DNA of 64,000 bases. It comes from Alphaproteobacteria bacterium. GTDB taxonomy: Bacteria; Pseudomonadota; Alphaproteobacteria; ATCC43930; CGMCC-115725. Every line of letters starts with the position of its first letter. The stretch's first letter is position 1. The stretch covers positions 27,233 through 91,232 of the forward strand of contig JAGWON010000014.1 of NCBI GenBank assembly GCA_028871055.1, read 5' to 3'. The position numbers were made by a program, and so were the translations under genes. The notes under the pieces are model-generated. The model did no database searches. It saw only the letters and a list, made by a program, of their open reading frames with translations, and was not told the DNA's origin. Below are positions 45,770 to 52,927 of this stretch, in pieces.

Positions 45770-48436
45770 TCAATCGATGCCGAGCGACTTGAATGCGCGC
45801 GCAGGAATAGTCTGCCGCGAACGGTAAAGCTTGCGCCATGGATCGCGCCGCGTCTCCAGCAGGCGCGGCACGTTCGTAACGGAATAACGGTGCGGATCGA
45901 GACCGCGCTTGACCTCGCTCCAGGCGAGCGGCAGCGCCACCGGCGCTCCGGCGCGAGCACGCACGCAATAGCCGGCAACCGCGGTCGAGCCGCGGTCGTT
46001 GCGCAGGTAATCGATGTAAATCTTGCCGGCGCGCGCGTGCTTCGCCGGATTGATCGTATAGGTCGCCGTGTTGGCGCGCGCGAAAGTCTGGGCGACGGCA
46101 TGGGTGAAGGCCTTGAGCCGGTCCCAGCCGATACCGCGCCGCAGCGGCACCACGACGTGCAGGCCCTTGCCGCCGGTGGTCTTGGCGAAGGCGTCGAGAT
46201 CGATCTCCGCCAACAGCTCGCGCATGGCGCAGGCGGTATCGATCACCCGCTCGAACGCGACGTCGGGCGCCGGATCGAGGTCGAAGACGATGCGATCGGG
46301 CTTGTCGGGATCGTCGGCGCGCGCGCCCCAGGGATGAATCTCGATAACGCCTTCCTGGATCATCGCCACAAGATCGTGAACGCCGTGCACGACGAGATAC
46401 GAGGTGGTGCCGTCCTTCTCGCGGATGGCAACGCGCTCCACCGATTTCATGCCGGCGGCGAAGTGCTTCTGGAAGAAGCATTGGCCGCCGGTACCGGTCG
46501 GGCAGCGCAGCAGGCTGAGCGGTCGGTCGGCGATCTCCGGCAGGATCCAGTCCGCCACTGTCCGGTAGTATTCGGCGAGCGCTTCCTTGGTGACACCGAT
46601 GTCGGGAAACACCTCACGGTCGGGATGCGAGATGGCGACTCCAGCGATTTCGCGAGCCGCACTCGCCGGACGCAGTGGCCGTTTGGCCGCCGAGCGCACG
46701 CGCGCGCGCGCCATGGTTGCGGCCGCGCGCCGGCGCAGCGCCGCGACCGTCCGCTCGCGATCCACCGCCGTTGCCGGCTTGTCCTCGCGCAGGCCCTGGA
46801 ACGAAGGTTGCCGCAGCACGCCGTCCTGGGTCCAACCGGTGAACTCGACCTCGCAGACGAGCTCGGGCCGTACCCAGATGGCGTTGCGGCGCCCAAGCAC
46901 CGGCAACGGACCGGCGATGGGCCGTTGGTCGGTCCGAAGTCGGGTCAGGCGAACGGCGAGATCGCGCAGCGTCTCCTGGGTGAAGCCGGTACCGACATGA
47001 CCGGCGTAGCGCAATTTCTCCTCCTCATAATAGCCGATGATCAACGAGGCAAATCCGGTGCGCCCGGATTTCTTCGGCGGCGTGTAGCCGCAGATCACGA
47101 ACTCCTGGCGCGCGACGCATTTCGACTTGACCCAGTCGGGCGTACGGCCTTCGACGTAAGGCCGGTCGGCGCGCTTGGAGACGATGCCTTCAAGCGCCAA
47201 CGCGCAGGCATGGGCGAAGACCTCGCCGCCGGGTGCGTGCAAGTGCTCTGAATAGCGCACCGGCCCGCCCTTGGGCGCCGCGGTCAACAACGCCGCGAGC
47301 AGCGCCTTGCGATCGATGAGCTTCGCGCCGCGTAGGTCGTAACCGTCGAGATAAAGGAGATCGAAGACGATATAGACGAGCTTGTTGCCCTGCTTCGCGC
47401 TTAGCGCTGCCTGCAGCGCACCGAAACTCGAAATGCCGCGCTCGTCGAACACGGCGATCTCACCGTCGAGAGCGAAATCGCCGCCCGGCACCGCCGCGAG
47501 CGCGGGCACCAGTGCCTGGAAGCGGTCGCTCCAATCCTGGCCGGTGCGGGTCAGGAGGCGCACCTCACCGCCGCGGCGGCGGCAATAGGCGCGATAACCG
47601 TCGATCTTGATCTCGTGCAGCCAGTCGCCCGACTTTGGCGGCGCATCAACTAGCGTTGCCAGCTGCGGCGCGACGAAATCGGGCAGTCCGCCGCGGCACG
47701 CACCCGCCACCGGCGACGGATCGGGTGCGTTCGCCACGCGGCGCGGTGCCGGACGCGGCTTCCTCGCCGCAATGGTTGCCGCGGGCTCAGCGCTCGACTT
47801 CGCCTGCCAGACCCGCGCGTTCTTGGCGCCGGCGATCTGCGGCATGGTCTTGCCGCTCGCCGCACTGGTGGCGAGACGCGCTGTCAGTGCGTCGCCGTTG
47901 CCGGACCGCGCATAGCGGTCGTTCTCCTTGATCAGCAACCAGTTGTCGCGCCCCTCCTGCGCTGCGCGACCGCGCATGCGCACCAACAGCCAGCCGCCCT
48001 TGAGCCGCTTGCCCTTGAGCACGAATTTGAGCTTGCCCGCGGCGTAGCCCGCATACGGATCGCCGACCGGCTCCCAGGTACCGCGATCCCACACCATCAC
48101 GGTGCCGGCGCCGTATTGGCCCTCGGGGATGACGCCCTCGAATTCGCCGTAGGCCACAGGATGATCCTCGACATGGACGGCGAGGCGGCGGTCGGCGGGA
48201 TCCAGGCTCGGGCCCTTGGTCACCGCCCAACTCTTCAACACGCCGTCGAGCTCGAGCCGAAAATCGTAGTGCAGTCGTGTCGCGGCGTGCTTCTGGATCA
48301 GATAGGCGCTACCACCCCGGGCGCCGACGCGGCCCGACGGCTCCGGCGTCTTGGCAAAGTCACGTTTCGCAGCATAGCGCGTGAGTTTGGCGGGTGCGCG
48401 CGTCCGCGTGGCGCGTTTGCTCGAGCGGCGCAGCAT
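45770..48436 (-). CDS. ligD: Multifunctional ATP-dependent DNA ligase D (phosphoesterase, ligase, polymerase)
   Basis: The 888-residue LigD has three domains in the order phosphoesterase, ligase, polymerase. Residues 40-185 are the 3'-phosphoesterase (HAATRLHYDFRLELDG, YGEFEGVIPEGQYGAGTVMV). Residues about 240-560 are the ligase, with the adenylated lysine in LHEIKIDGYRAYCRR and IVFDLLYLDGYDLRGAKL. Residues 590-870 are the AEP-type polymerase, with metal aspartates in DRIVFDLDPAPD and TGGKGLHVVVPLRRG. With Ku it repairs double-strand breaks. Its ATG follows the stop of a 32-residue mini-gene with one base between, so it is translationally coupled to the copper-protein operon. Confidence 0.97.
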   Translation of the reverse strand: MLRRSSKRATRTRAPAKLTRYAAKRDFAKTPEPSGRVGARGGSAYLIQKHAATRLHYDFRLELDGVLKSWAVTKGPSLDPADRRLAVHVEDHPVAYGEFEGVIPEGQYGAGTVMVWDRGTWEPVGDPYAGYAAGKLKFVLKGKRLKGGWLLVRMRGRAAQEGRDNWLLIKENDRYARSGNGDALTARLATSAASGKTMPQIAGAKNARVWQAKSSAEPAATIAARKPRPAPRRVANAPDPSPVAGACRGGLPDFVAPQLATLVDAPPKSGDWLHEIKIDGYRAYCRRRGGEVRLLTRTGQDWSDRFQALVPALAAVPGGDFALDGEIAVFDERGISSFGALQAALSAKQGNKLVYIVFDLLYLDGYDLRGAKLIDRKALLAALLTAAPKGGPVRYSEHLHAPGGEVFAHACALALEGIVSKRADRPYVEGRTPDWVKSKCVARQEFVICGYTPPKKSGRTGFASLIIGYYEEEKLRYAGHVGTGFTQETLRDLAVRLTRLRTDQRPIAGPLPVLGRRNAIWVRPELVCEVEFTGWTQDGVLRQPSFQGLREDKPATAVDRERTVAALRRRAAATMARARVRSAAKRPLRPASAAREIAGVAISHPDREVFPDIGVTKEALAEYYRTVADWILPEIADRPLSLLRCPTGTGGQCFFQKHFAAGMKSVERVAIREKDGTTSYLVVHGVHDLVAMIQEGVIEIHPWGARADDPDKPDRIVFDLDPAPDVAFERVIDTACAMRELLAEIDLDAFAKTTGGKGLHVVVPLRRGIGWDRLKAFTHAVAQTFARANTATYTINPAKHARAGKIYIDYLRNDRGSTAVAGYCVRARAGAPVALPLAWSEVKRGLDPHRYSVTNVPRLLETRRDPWRKLYRSRQTIPARAFKSLGID

Positions 48437-48437
48437 A

Positions 48438-48536
48438 TCAGTGGTTCGTCGGGCCGTAGACCATCGTGTCGGTCACCCGGTCGACGGCGGCAGCGACGTC
48501 GCGGTCTGCGATTTCCATGAGCCGGTTGGCGGTCAT
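48438..48536 (-). CDS. Mini-protein of 32 residues between the copper-protein gene and ligD
   Basis: A short frame encodes MTANRLMEIADRDVAAA then VDRVTDTMVYGPTNH. Its ATG overlaps the stop of the upstream gene by ATGA, and its stop is one base from the ligD ATG. That tight junction on both sides, together with GC-rich third positions, suggests real translation or at least a coupling role. No signal peptide, membrane segment or known motif is visible; it would form one acidic helix. I do not recognise a family. It may only pass ribosomes on to ligD. Confidence 0.5.
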   Translation of the reverse strand: MTANRLMEIADRDVAAAVDRVTDTMVYGPTNH

Positions 48537-48931
48537 TGCAGGGTCTCCAACTCGGCCAGGCGGCGGCAGGCGTGAGCGCTTCGCGCGCAGGCGCTGATGC
48601 AGGCGTCGGCCTCGTCCTCGTCAACGCAGCGCGCACATTCGGCGCCGCAACGCTCACCGATCTCCGCGCAGAGCATGGCGAGCGGCCGATTGAGCCGCGT
48701 CGGACAATCCGCCAGCGAGGCCGCCAGCATGAGGTTGATCTCGGCGCAATCGAGCAGCAGCGTGCCGAACCGCACCGCCTCGATGCCGTAGTCGTGATCA
48801 AGCGCCGCCGCGAGGTCAAGGCAGGCGCGATGAGAGGCGTGACACCGCGCAATGCAATCCGCGCGTTCCAGCCGCTCGAACTGCTCGAGCAGCTCGTTGC
48901 CGCCGCGCGTGCCGATATCGCTTCGAAGCAT
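48533..48931 (-). CDS. Cys-rich four-helix-bundle copper-binding protein
   Basis: The 132-residue protein has 12 cysteines on helices with CxxxC spacing: CIARCHASHRAC near 26-37, GERCGAECARC near 92-102 and ACISACARSAHAC near 110-122. This is the pattern of DUF326/Csp copper-storage proteins, where cysteines point into a four-helix bundle and bind Cu(I). There is no signal peptide, so it is cytosolic like Csp3. It is the first gene of an operon with the mini-protein, ligD and ku, behind a predicted EcfG-type promoter. Copper control would lower radical damage to DNA, a sensible partner for end joining. Metal identity is inferred from the family. Confidence 0.85.
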   Translation of the reverse strand: MLRSDIGTRGGNELLEQFERLERADCIARCHASHRACLDLAAALDHDYGIEAVRFGTLLLDCAEINLMLAASLADCPTRLNRPLAMLCAEIGERCGAECARCVDEDEADACISACARSAHACRRLAELETLQ

Positions 48932-48992
48932 GCCACGCTCCCGGCGGACCGTGTCCCTCGGCCGCCATGAAAATCCGATCCGACAGCGATGA

Positions 48993-49017
48993 AACTATCC
49001 CCCGGAAGTCGGGTTCC
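48993..49017 (-). promoter_or_regulatory. Predicted EcfG-type promoter of the copper-protein/LigD/Ku operon
   Basis: On the minus strand GGAAC (49017-49013) is followed after 17 bases by GTT (48995-48993), fitting the EcfG/RpoE2 consensus with A before GTT. The first start codon is 61 bases downstream at 48931. In Sinorhizobium, ku expression is known to depend on RpoE2, the same sigma class. Confidence 0.65.
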
Positions 49018-49153
49018 AACATTGATCGAGATCAAGCTGCGCCCAGGCGCGCGCGAGCTGTTTGCGCCGATCAGCCGGCCGTCTCGCCGGCGGCCCTTGC
49101 AACACGCGGCATCGACCGGCAGGAACGAAGCCCCGCGCCGCGGCCCTGGCGTA

Positions 49154-49960
49154 TCAGCCGCCGGCAGTCCTGCGAACGGCTTCGTTGCCCGCAACCCGGC
49201 TGAACAGCGCCCGGTTAATCGTATCCTCGACCCTGCGGGTATCCCGCAGATCGTCGATCACAAACACCGGCGCGCCGTCACGCTGCCGCAGGGCGGCGGG
49301 ACGACCGCCGATGAAGACGACCGGCAGGCCATTGCCTTCGAGCAAGGCGCGTACCGGGCCGATGCCGCCCATGCCGCGATGGAGGTCGGCGACGACCAGA
49401 TCGGGATGGCGGCGTTGCGCCAGAGCCGCGGCGCTGCGCGTGTCGGACGCGACGCCGACCAAGGTGTGACCGGATTGATTGATCAGGTTGGCGAGGTCGG
49501 CCACAAGCCGCTTCTTGTTCTCGATGACGAGAATGCGCGCCACGCAGATGTCGCGCAGCGTGGCGCACATCGCGGCCAGCCGGCGCTCTGCCTGGGGTTT
49601 CGGCGCGTTGAGCATGGCGGCGGCCTGCCCGGGCGAAAAGTCCTCAAGCAGGGTCAATAACAGCAATCGTCGGTCGGCGGACGGCAAGTCGAGCACGGCG
49701 CGATGGAGGCCGCTGTCGAACTCGGGCTCGACCGGCCTGGCTTCATCGTCCAGGCCGCAAGCGTCGATTGCGTCGTGCAACAGCATGAATAGCTGGACGG
49801 TGACATCGCGATCGCGATCCAGGCGCTCAGGCTCCGCGATCAGCGTTTCGAGGCAAAGTTCGAGATATCGATCGCCGCCACGCGAGGAACCGGTGACAGC
49901 CGCGGCGTAGCGGCGCAAGCGGGGCAGGATCGGCAGAACCAGATCCGCGATAGCATCCAT
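49154..49960 (-). CDS. PhyR-like sigma-mimic/receiver protein with a degenerate receiver
   Basis: The 268-residue protein has PhyR architecture. Residues 1-135 are a sigma-like domain (LPSADRRLLLLTLLEDFSPG then QAAAMLN) and 140-255 a receiver (ARILVIENKKRLVADLANLI, DLVVADLHRG). The phospho-acceptor is Asp192. Other switch residues are altered: the acidic pair is Glu147-Asn148, the conserved Thr is Gly219 (VVFIGGRP) and the conserved Lys is Asp236 (FVIDDL). PhyR normally captures NepR once phosphorylated. This copy may be locked, signal-insensitive or respond to something else. It lies 222 bases from the copper-protein gene on the same strand. No EcfG-type promoter is seen upstream. Confidence 0.85.
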   Translation of the reverse strand: MDAIADLVLPILPRLRRYAAAVTGSSRGGDRYLELCLETLIAEPERLDRDRDVTVQLFMLLHDAIDACGLDDEARPVEPEFDSGLHRAVLDLPSADRRLLLLTLLEDFSPGQAAAMLNAPKPQAERRLAAMCATLRDICVARILVIENKKRLVADLANLINQSGHTLVGVASDTRSAAALAQRRHPDLVVADLHRGMGGIGPVRALLEGNGLPVVFIGGRPAALRQRDGAPVFVIDDLRDTRRVEDTINRALFSRVAGNEAVRRTAGG

Positions 49961-50077
49961 GGCGCATCCCGACTTAAATCAAATTGCGTCATCTTGCGGG
50001 GCGGCGGCAATCGCCGGTTATTGACGGCACCTATCACACCATCGCCAATGCCGCCGCGGGTGTGAGAAAGCTGTGGT

Positions 50078-50794
50078 TCACTGTGGTTTTGCACCACGCG
50101 GCGTCGGCGCGATGACTTCCACGCCGGCGGCACCGGCGATGACCGCCTGCGCCGTGAAGCCGAGGAAAAGCCCGCAGTCGACGACACCGGGAACTGCCGC
50201 CAGCCGCGCCGCAAGCGCCGCTGGATCGGCAATGGCGGTGCAGCTGCAATCGGCGATCAGCAGGCCGTCATCGGTGACGAAGTCGCGTCCGTCCGCCTGA
50301 CGAACCGCCGCACCGGTGCCAAGCGAGTCGAGGTGATGCAGGACGAGTGCGCGCGCGAATGGCAGCAGCGCCACCGGCAACTGGACGCGCGCACCGAGCC
50401 GGTCGACCAGCTTGCTCTCGTCCGCGATTACGACGAAGCGCCGGCTGGCGCGCACGACCAGTTTCTCGCGCACCAGACTACCGCCACCGCCCTTGATCAA
50501 ATTGAGCGTGCCGCGCTCAATCTCGTCGGCGCCGTCGATCGCAATGTCAATCGGGCGGCCATCGAGCGGCACCAGTGGGATGCCGTGCCTGTGCGCGAGT
50601 TCGGCGATCCGTTCCGATGTCGGTACACCGGCAATCCGCAAACCCCGGCCAATCCGCGCCGCCAGCGCCGCCAGCGCGAATTCGGCCGTGGTGCCGCTGC
50701 CCAGCCCGACGGTCATGCCGCTTGATACCGCCGCGACGGCGCGCTCAGCCGCCGCGCGTTTGAACCCGTCGAGATCAACGTCCCTGTCGCGCAT
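50078..50794 (-). CDS. rpiA: Ribose-5-phosphate isomerase A
   Basis: The 238-residue RpiA interconverts ribose-5-phosphate and ribulose-5-phosphate. Motifs are VGLGSGTTAEFALAAL near residue 28, IDIAIDGADEIERGTLNLIK with the catalytic Asp and Glu, and GGGGSLVREKLV. ATG 50794 with GGGGACATGC upstream is chosen; in-frame ATGs further upstream would add unrelated residues. It lies near the PhyR-like gene and complements the gnd-zwf-pgl operon 10 kb away. The oxidative pentose pathway product is its substrate. Confidence 0.96.
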   Translation of the reverse strand: MRDRDVDLDGFKRAAAERAVAAVSSGMTVGLGSGTTAEFALAALAARIGRGLRIAGVPTSERIAELAHRHGIPLVPLDGRPIDIAIDGADEIERGTLNLIKGGGGSLVREKLVVRASRRFVVIADESKLVDRLGARVQLPVALLPFARALVLHHLDSLGTGAAVRQADGRDFVTDDGLLIADCSCTAIADPAALAARLAAVPGVVDCGLFLGFTAQAVIAGAAGVEVIAPTPRGAKPQ

Positions 50795-50893
50795 GCATGT
50801 CCCCGCCGGCGATGGTGGCGCGTTTGGCATCCGGCGTCGACTCCCGGCCGGCGCCCCCGGCGGCGGCACGCGCGACCCGATACCCGACCGCCG

Positions 50894-51277
50894 TCAGCCA
50901 CCGCGGCGACGGCGTACCGGCACGCCGGCACGAGTCAACTCGCTGCCGAGCCGGCCTATGAGCCACAACCCGAACATCCGCGCGTCGCTCGCCAGCGACC
51001 ATAGCGGATGCGCGAACGTGGCCGGCCAATTCTTTTCGTACACCGCGTGTGCGATCCACGCCGGTCCGTATCCCGCCAGCACGGCGGCGCCGAGGAACCA
51101 TAGGCTGCGGGTCGCAACCAGGCCGGCAAGACAGACGATCGCCGCCGCAGTACCCAAGAAATGCCAATAGCGCGTTTGGGCGCGGCCGTGTGCGCGCAGG
51201 TAATGCGGCCAGAACCGGGCGTATTCGTCGATGCGCGCGGCAGGCTTGCGATGGGGCGGGGCGGACTCACGGGCCAT
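50894..51277 (-). CDS. DUF962/Mpo1-like membrane protein
   Basis: The 127-residue protein matches the Mpo1/DUF962 family. RIDEYARFWPHYLRAHGRAQ and TRYWHFLGTAAAIVC form the N-terminal part with its conserved His. Two membrane helices (AAAIVCLAGLVA, SLWFLGAAVLAGYGPAWIA) follow, then the family signature HAVYEKNWPATFAHPLWSL. Yeast Mpo1 is an iron-dependent 2-hydroxy fatty acid dioxygenase; bacterial members are usually uncharacterised. The gene is followed 100 bases later by rpiA on the same strand. The function is inferred only at family level. Confidence 0.8.
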   Translation of the reverse strand: MARESAPPHRKPAARIDEYARFWPHYLRAHGRAQTRYWHFLGTAAAIVCLAGLVATRSLWFLGAAVLAGYGPAWIAHAVYEKNWPATFAHPLWSLASDARMFGLWLIGRLGSELTRAGVPVRRRRGG

Positions 51278-51428
51278 GGTTCCCCCGGGTTCACTATAGA
51301 AAACCGCGGCAGCGTGTCGCCAGTGCGGCCGGGCCTTGCCTTCAATCTGCCAAATTCCGGCGCATCATTCGAGGTGACGGACGGAACGGGCGCTAAGCCG
51401 CGCCGCGCCGTCTGCAACGGAGGTATCG

Positions 51429-51863
51429 ATGAAGCACGCAACCCTCGCTTTGGTTGCCAGCCTCGCCCTGTGCGGCAGCGCCCACGCCCAGGCTTGGCCG
51501 AATGCCGCGCCCTCCCCCTATGGCGGCCCAACAGCACCGGTGGCGACGCCAATGCCTCAGTCAGCGCCAAACGGCCCGGCCGACCTTGGGACGCCGCCCC
51601 ACGCGCTCGGCTCGCGCGCGCCGACGCAGGGTACGTCGACGCCGACGCCAGCGCCGATTTCGGCCGCTCCGCCGGTCGCCGATCTCGACAATCCGCAGGG
51701 TGGACGCGCTACCATCGCGCTCAACATCCTGGAGGCGCAAGGCTATGCCGACTTCAGCGATTTCCGGTCGGTCGGCGGCACATTCACGGCGTTGGTGCAC
51801 GACGGCGGCTCGCAGTTCCGGGTTGTGATAAATCCGGACACGGGACAGATATCGCGCCAATAA
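51429..51863 (+). CDS. Secreted protein with a Pro/Ala-rich linker and PepSY-like domain
   Basis: The 144-residue protein has a signal peptide (MKHATLALVASLALCGSAHA, cleavage near 20). A low-complexity Pro/Ala/Thr-rich stretch covers about residues 25-85. The C-terminal 50 residues (ATIALNILEAQGYADFSDFR then FRVVINPDTGQISRQ) resemble a PepSY unit and parallel the protein at 12707-13006. AACGGAGGTATCG before the ATG is an excellent ribosome site. It probably resides in the periplasm or at the surface with the linker as a spacer. No partner is evident; its function is unknown. Confidence 0.75.
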   Translation: MKHATLALVASLALCGSAHAQAWPNAAPSPYGGPTAPVATPMPQSAPNGPADLGTPPHALGSRAPTQGTSTPTPAPISAAPPVADLDNPQGGRATIALNILEAQGYADFSDFRSVGGTFTALVHDGGSQFRVVINPDTGQISRQ

Positions 51864-51901
51864 ACCGACTCGGCGCTGGCCGCGGCGGGGGTCGGCGGCA
51901 T

Positions 51902-52624
51902 ATGATCCCTGCGTTGTTGATTCATGCGTTGACCATGGCACGGCCGAAAGCGCTGCCTGTCGCCGCTGTGATCTTCGCCGCCACCCTGTGCACCTTCGGC
52001 GGGCGGGCGCGCGCAGACACGTGGATCTACAAGTACGCGGTCGAGCATCCGACTTTCGGACATATCGGTAGCTACACCAATATCGTCGAGCGAACCGGCG
52101 ACCGTACGCACGTCGAAAGCCAGCTCCATGTCGCAGTCCGGCTGTTGGGATTCGTGATCTACCGCCAGGACGCGACGCGGAGCGAGGATTGGCTCAAGGG
52201 TCGACTCGTCTCGTTCCATGGCGTCACCACCACCGATGGTAAGAGCCTCGACGTCTCGGGAGAGGCGCGCGGCAACACGTTCGTCATCACCTCACCCGCG
52301 GGCGTGACGGTGGCACCGGCCGACGTGCGCCCCTCCAATCCGTGGTCGGCCACAGTGCTGAAAGCGAACGTCATGATGTCGACCAAGACGGGCGAGGTGG
52401 AGAATGTCCGGATCACCGGCGGCACCGAAATCGCCGTCACGTTCGACGGCAGAACCCGCCTGCTCCATCAATACCTGATCGACGGACGCAAGCGCGGCCT
52501 CGTCTGGCTCGACGATCGCGGCGCTCCGATCGCCTTTCAGGTGTGGGAGCGCGGCACGCCCATCGACCTGGTGCTGGTCTCGCCGCCGATGCCGTACAAT
52601 GAGACTGCGATGGCACCGCGCTGA
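51902..52624 (+). CDS. Secreted DUF6134-like protein
   Basis: The 240-residue protein has a signal segment (LPVAAVIFAATLCTFGG, cleavage near RARA). A mostly beta-strand mature part follows: WIYKYAVEHPTFGHIGSYTN, then GEARGNTFVITSPAGVTVAP and RGLVWLDDRGAPIAFQVWER. This resembles DUF6134 periplasmic proteins. ATG 51902 has a G-rich stretch upstream and is preferred; ATG 51935 would shorten the signal. It starts 38 bases after the PepSY-like gene and may be cotranscribed. The function is unknown. Confidence 0.75.
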   Translation: MIPALLIHALTMARPKALPVAAVIFAATLCTFGGRARADTWIYKYAVEHPTFGHIGSYTNIVERTGDRTHVESQLHVAVRLLGFVIYRQDATRSEDWLKGRLVSFHGVTTTDGKSLDVSGEARGNTFVITSPAGVTVAPADVRPSNPWSATVLKANVMMSTKTGEVENVRITGGTEIAVTFDGRTRLLHQYLIDGRKRGLVWLDDRGAPIAFQVWERGTPIDLVLVSPPMPYNETAMAPR

Positions 52625-52874
52625 GGGCCAATTTCCGAGTCGCATCAAGCGGATAGGAACTTTTCGCAGCTTTCATCACGTCTACCGGCCCGAGCTGCCG
52701 CTGGCCGACCATCGGGGCGACGTCGCCCACGAGATCAACCGGCCGCCGCCATCGCGCGCGAAGGTCACCGCGGCATCGCTCTATCTGCATAGGAAGCGCG
52801 GGCGCGCAGGCCGCGCCATCGACGAGACCACCGAGAGATTCGTCAACGCGATGCGCGCGACCGCTGCGCCCTAG
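52599..52874 (+). CDS. Short hypothetical protein, possibly a 5'-truncated gene
   Basis: A 91-residue frame begins at ATG 52599, overlapping the previous gene by 26 bases. From about residue 28 (HHVYRPELPLADHRGDVAHE) to the end (AIDETTERFVNAMRA) third codon positions are strongly GC-rich, a coding signature. Before that they are not, and no better start exists. This suggests either a small gene with an odd start or the remnant of a larger one. No family is recognised; the C-terminal part would be helical. It occupies most of the 303-base gap before the dehydrogenase. Confidence 0.35.
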   Translation: MRLRWHRAEGQFPSRIKRIGTFRSFHHVYRPELPLADHRGDVAHEINRPPPSRAKVTAASLYLHRKRGRAGRAIDETTERFVNAMRATAAP

Positions 52875-52927
52875 CCTTCGCCTTGCCAAACGCTGATACT
52901 GTGCAGCCTTAGCGGGCGGAGGAACGC

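Noticed and set aside
51383..52660. GGAAC at 51383 and 52656 as stress promoters
   Set aside because: Neither is followed by GTT at the right distance (the first lacks any TT there, the second has GTC).
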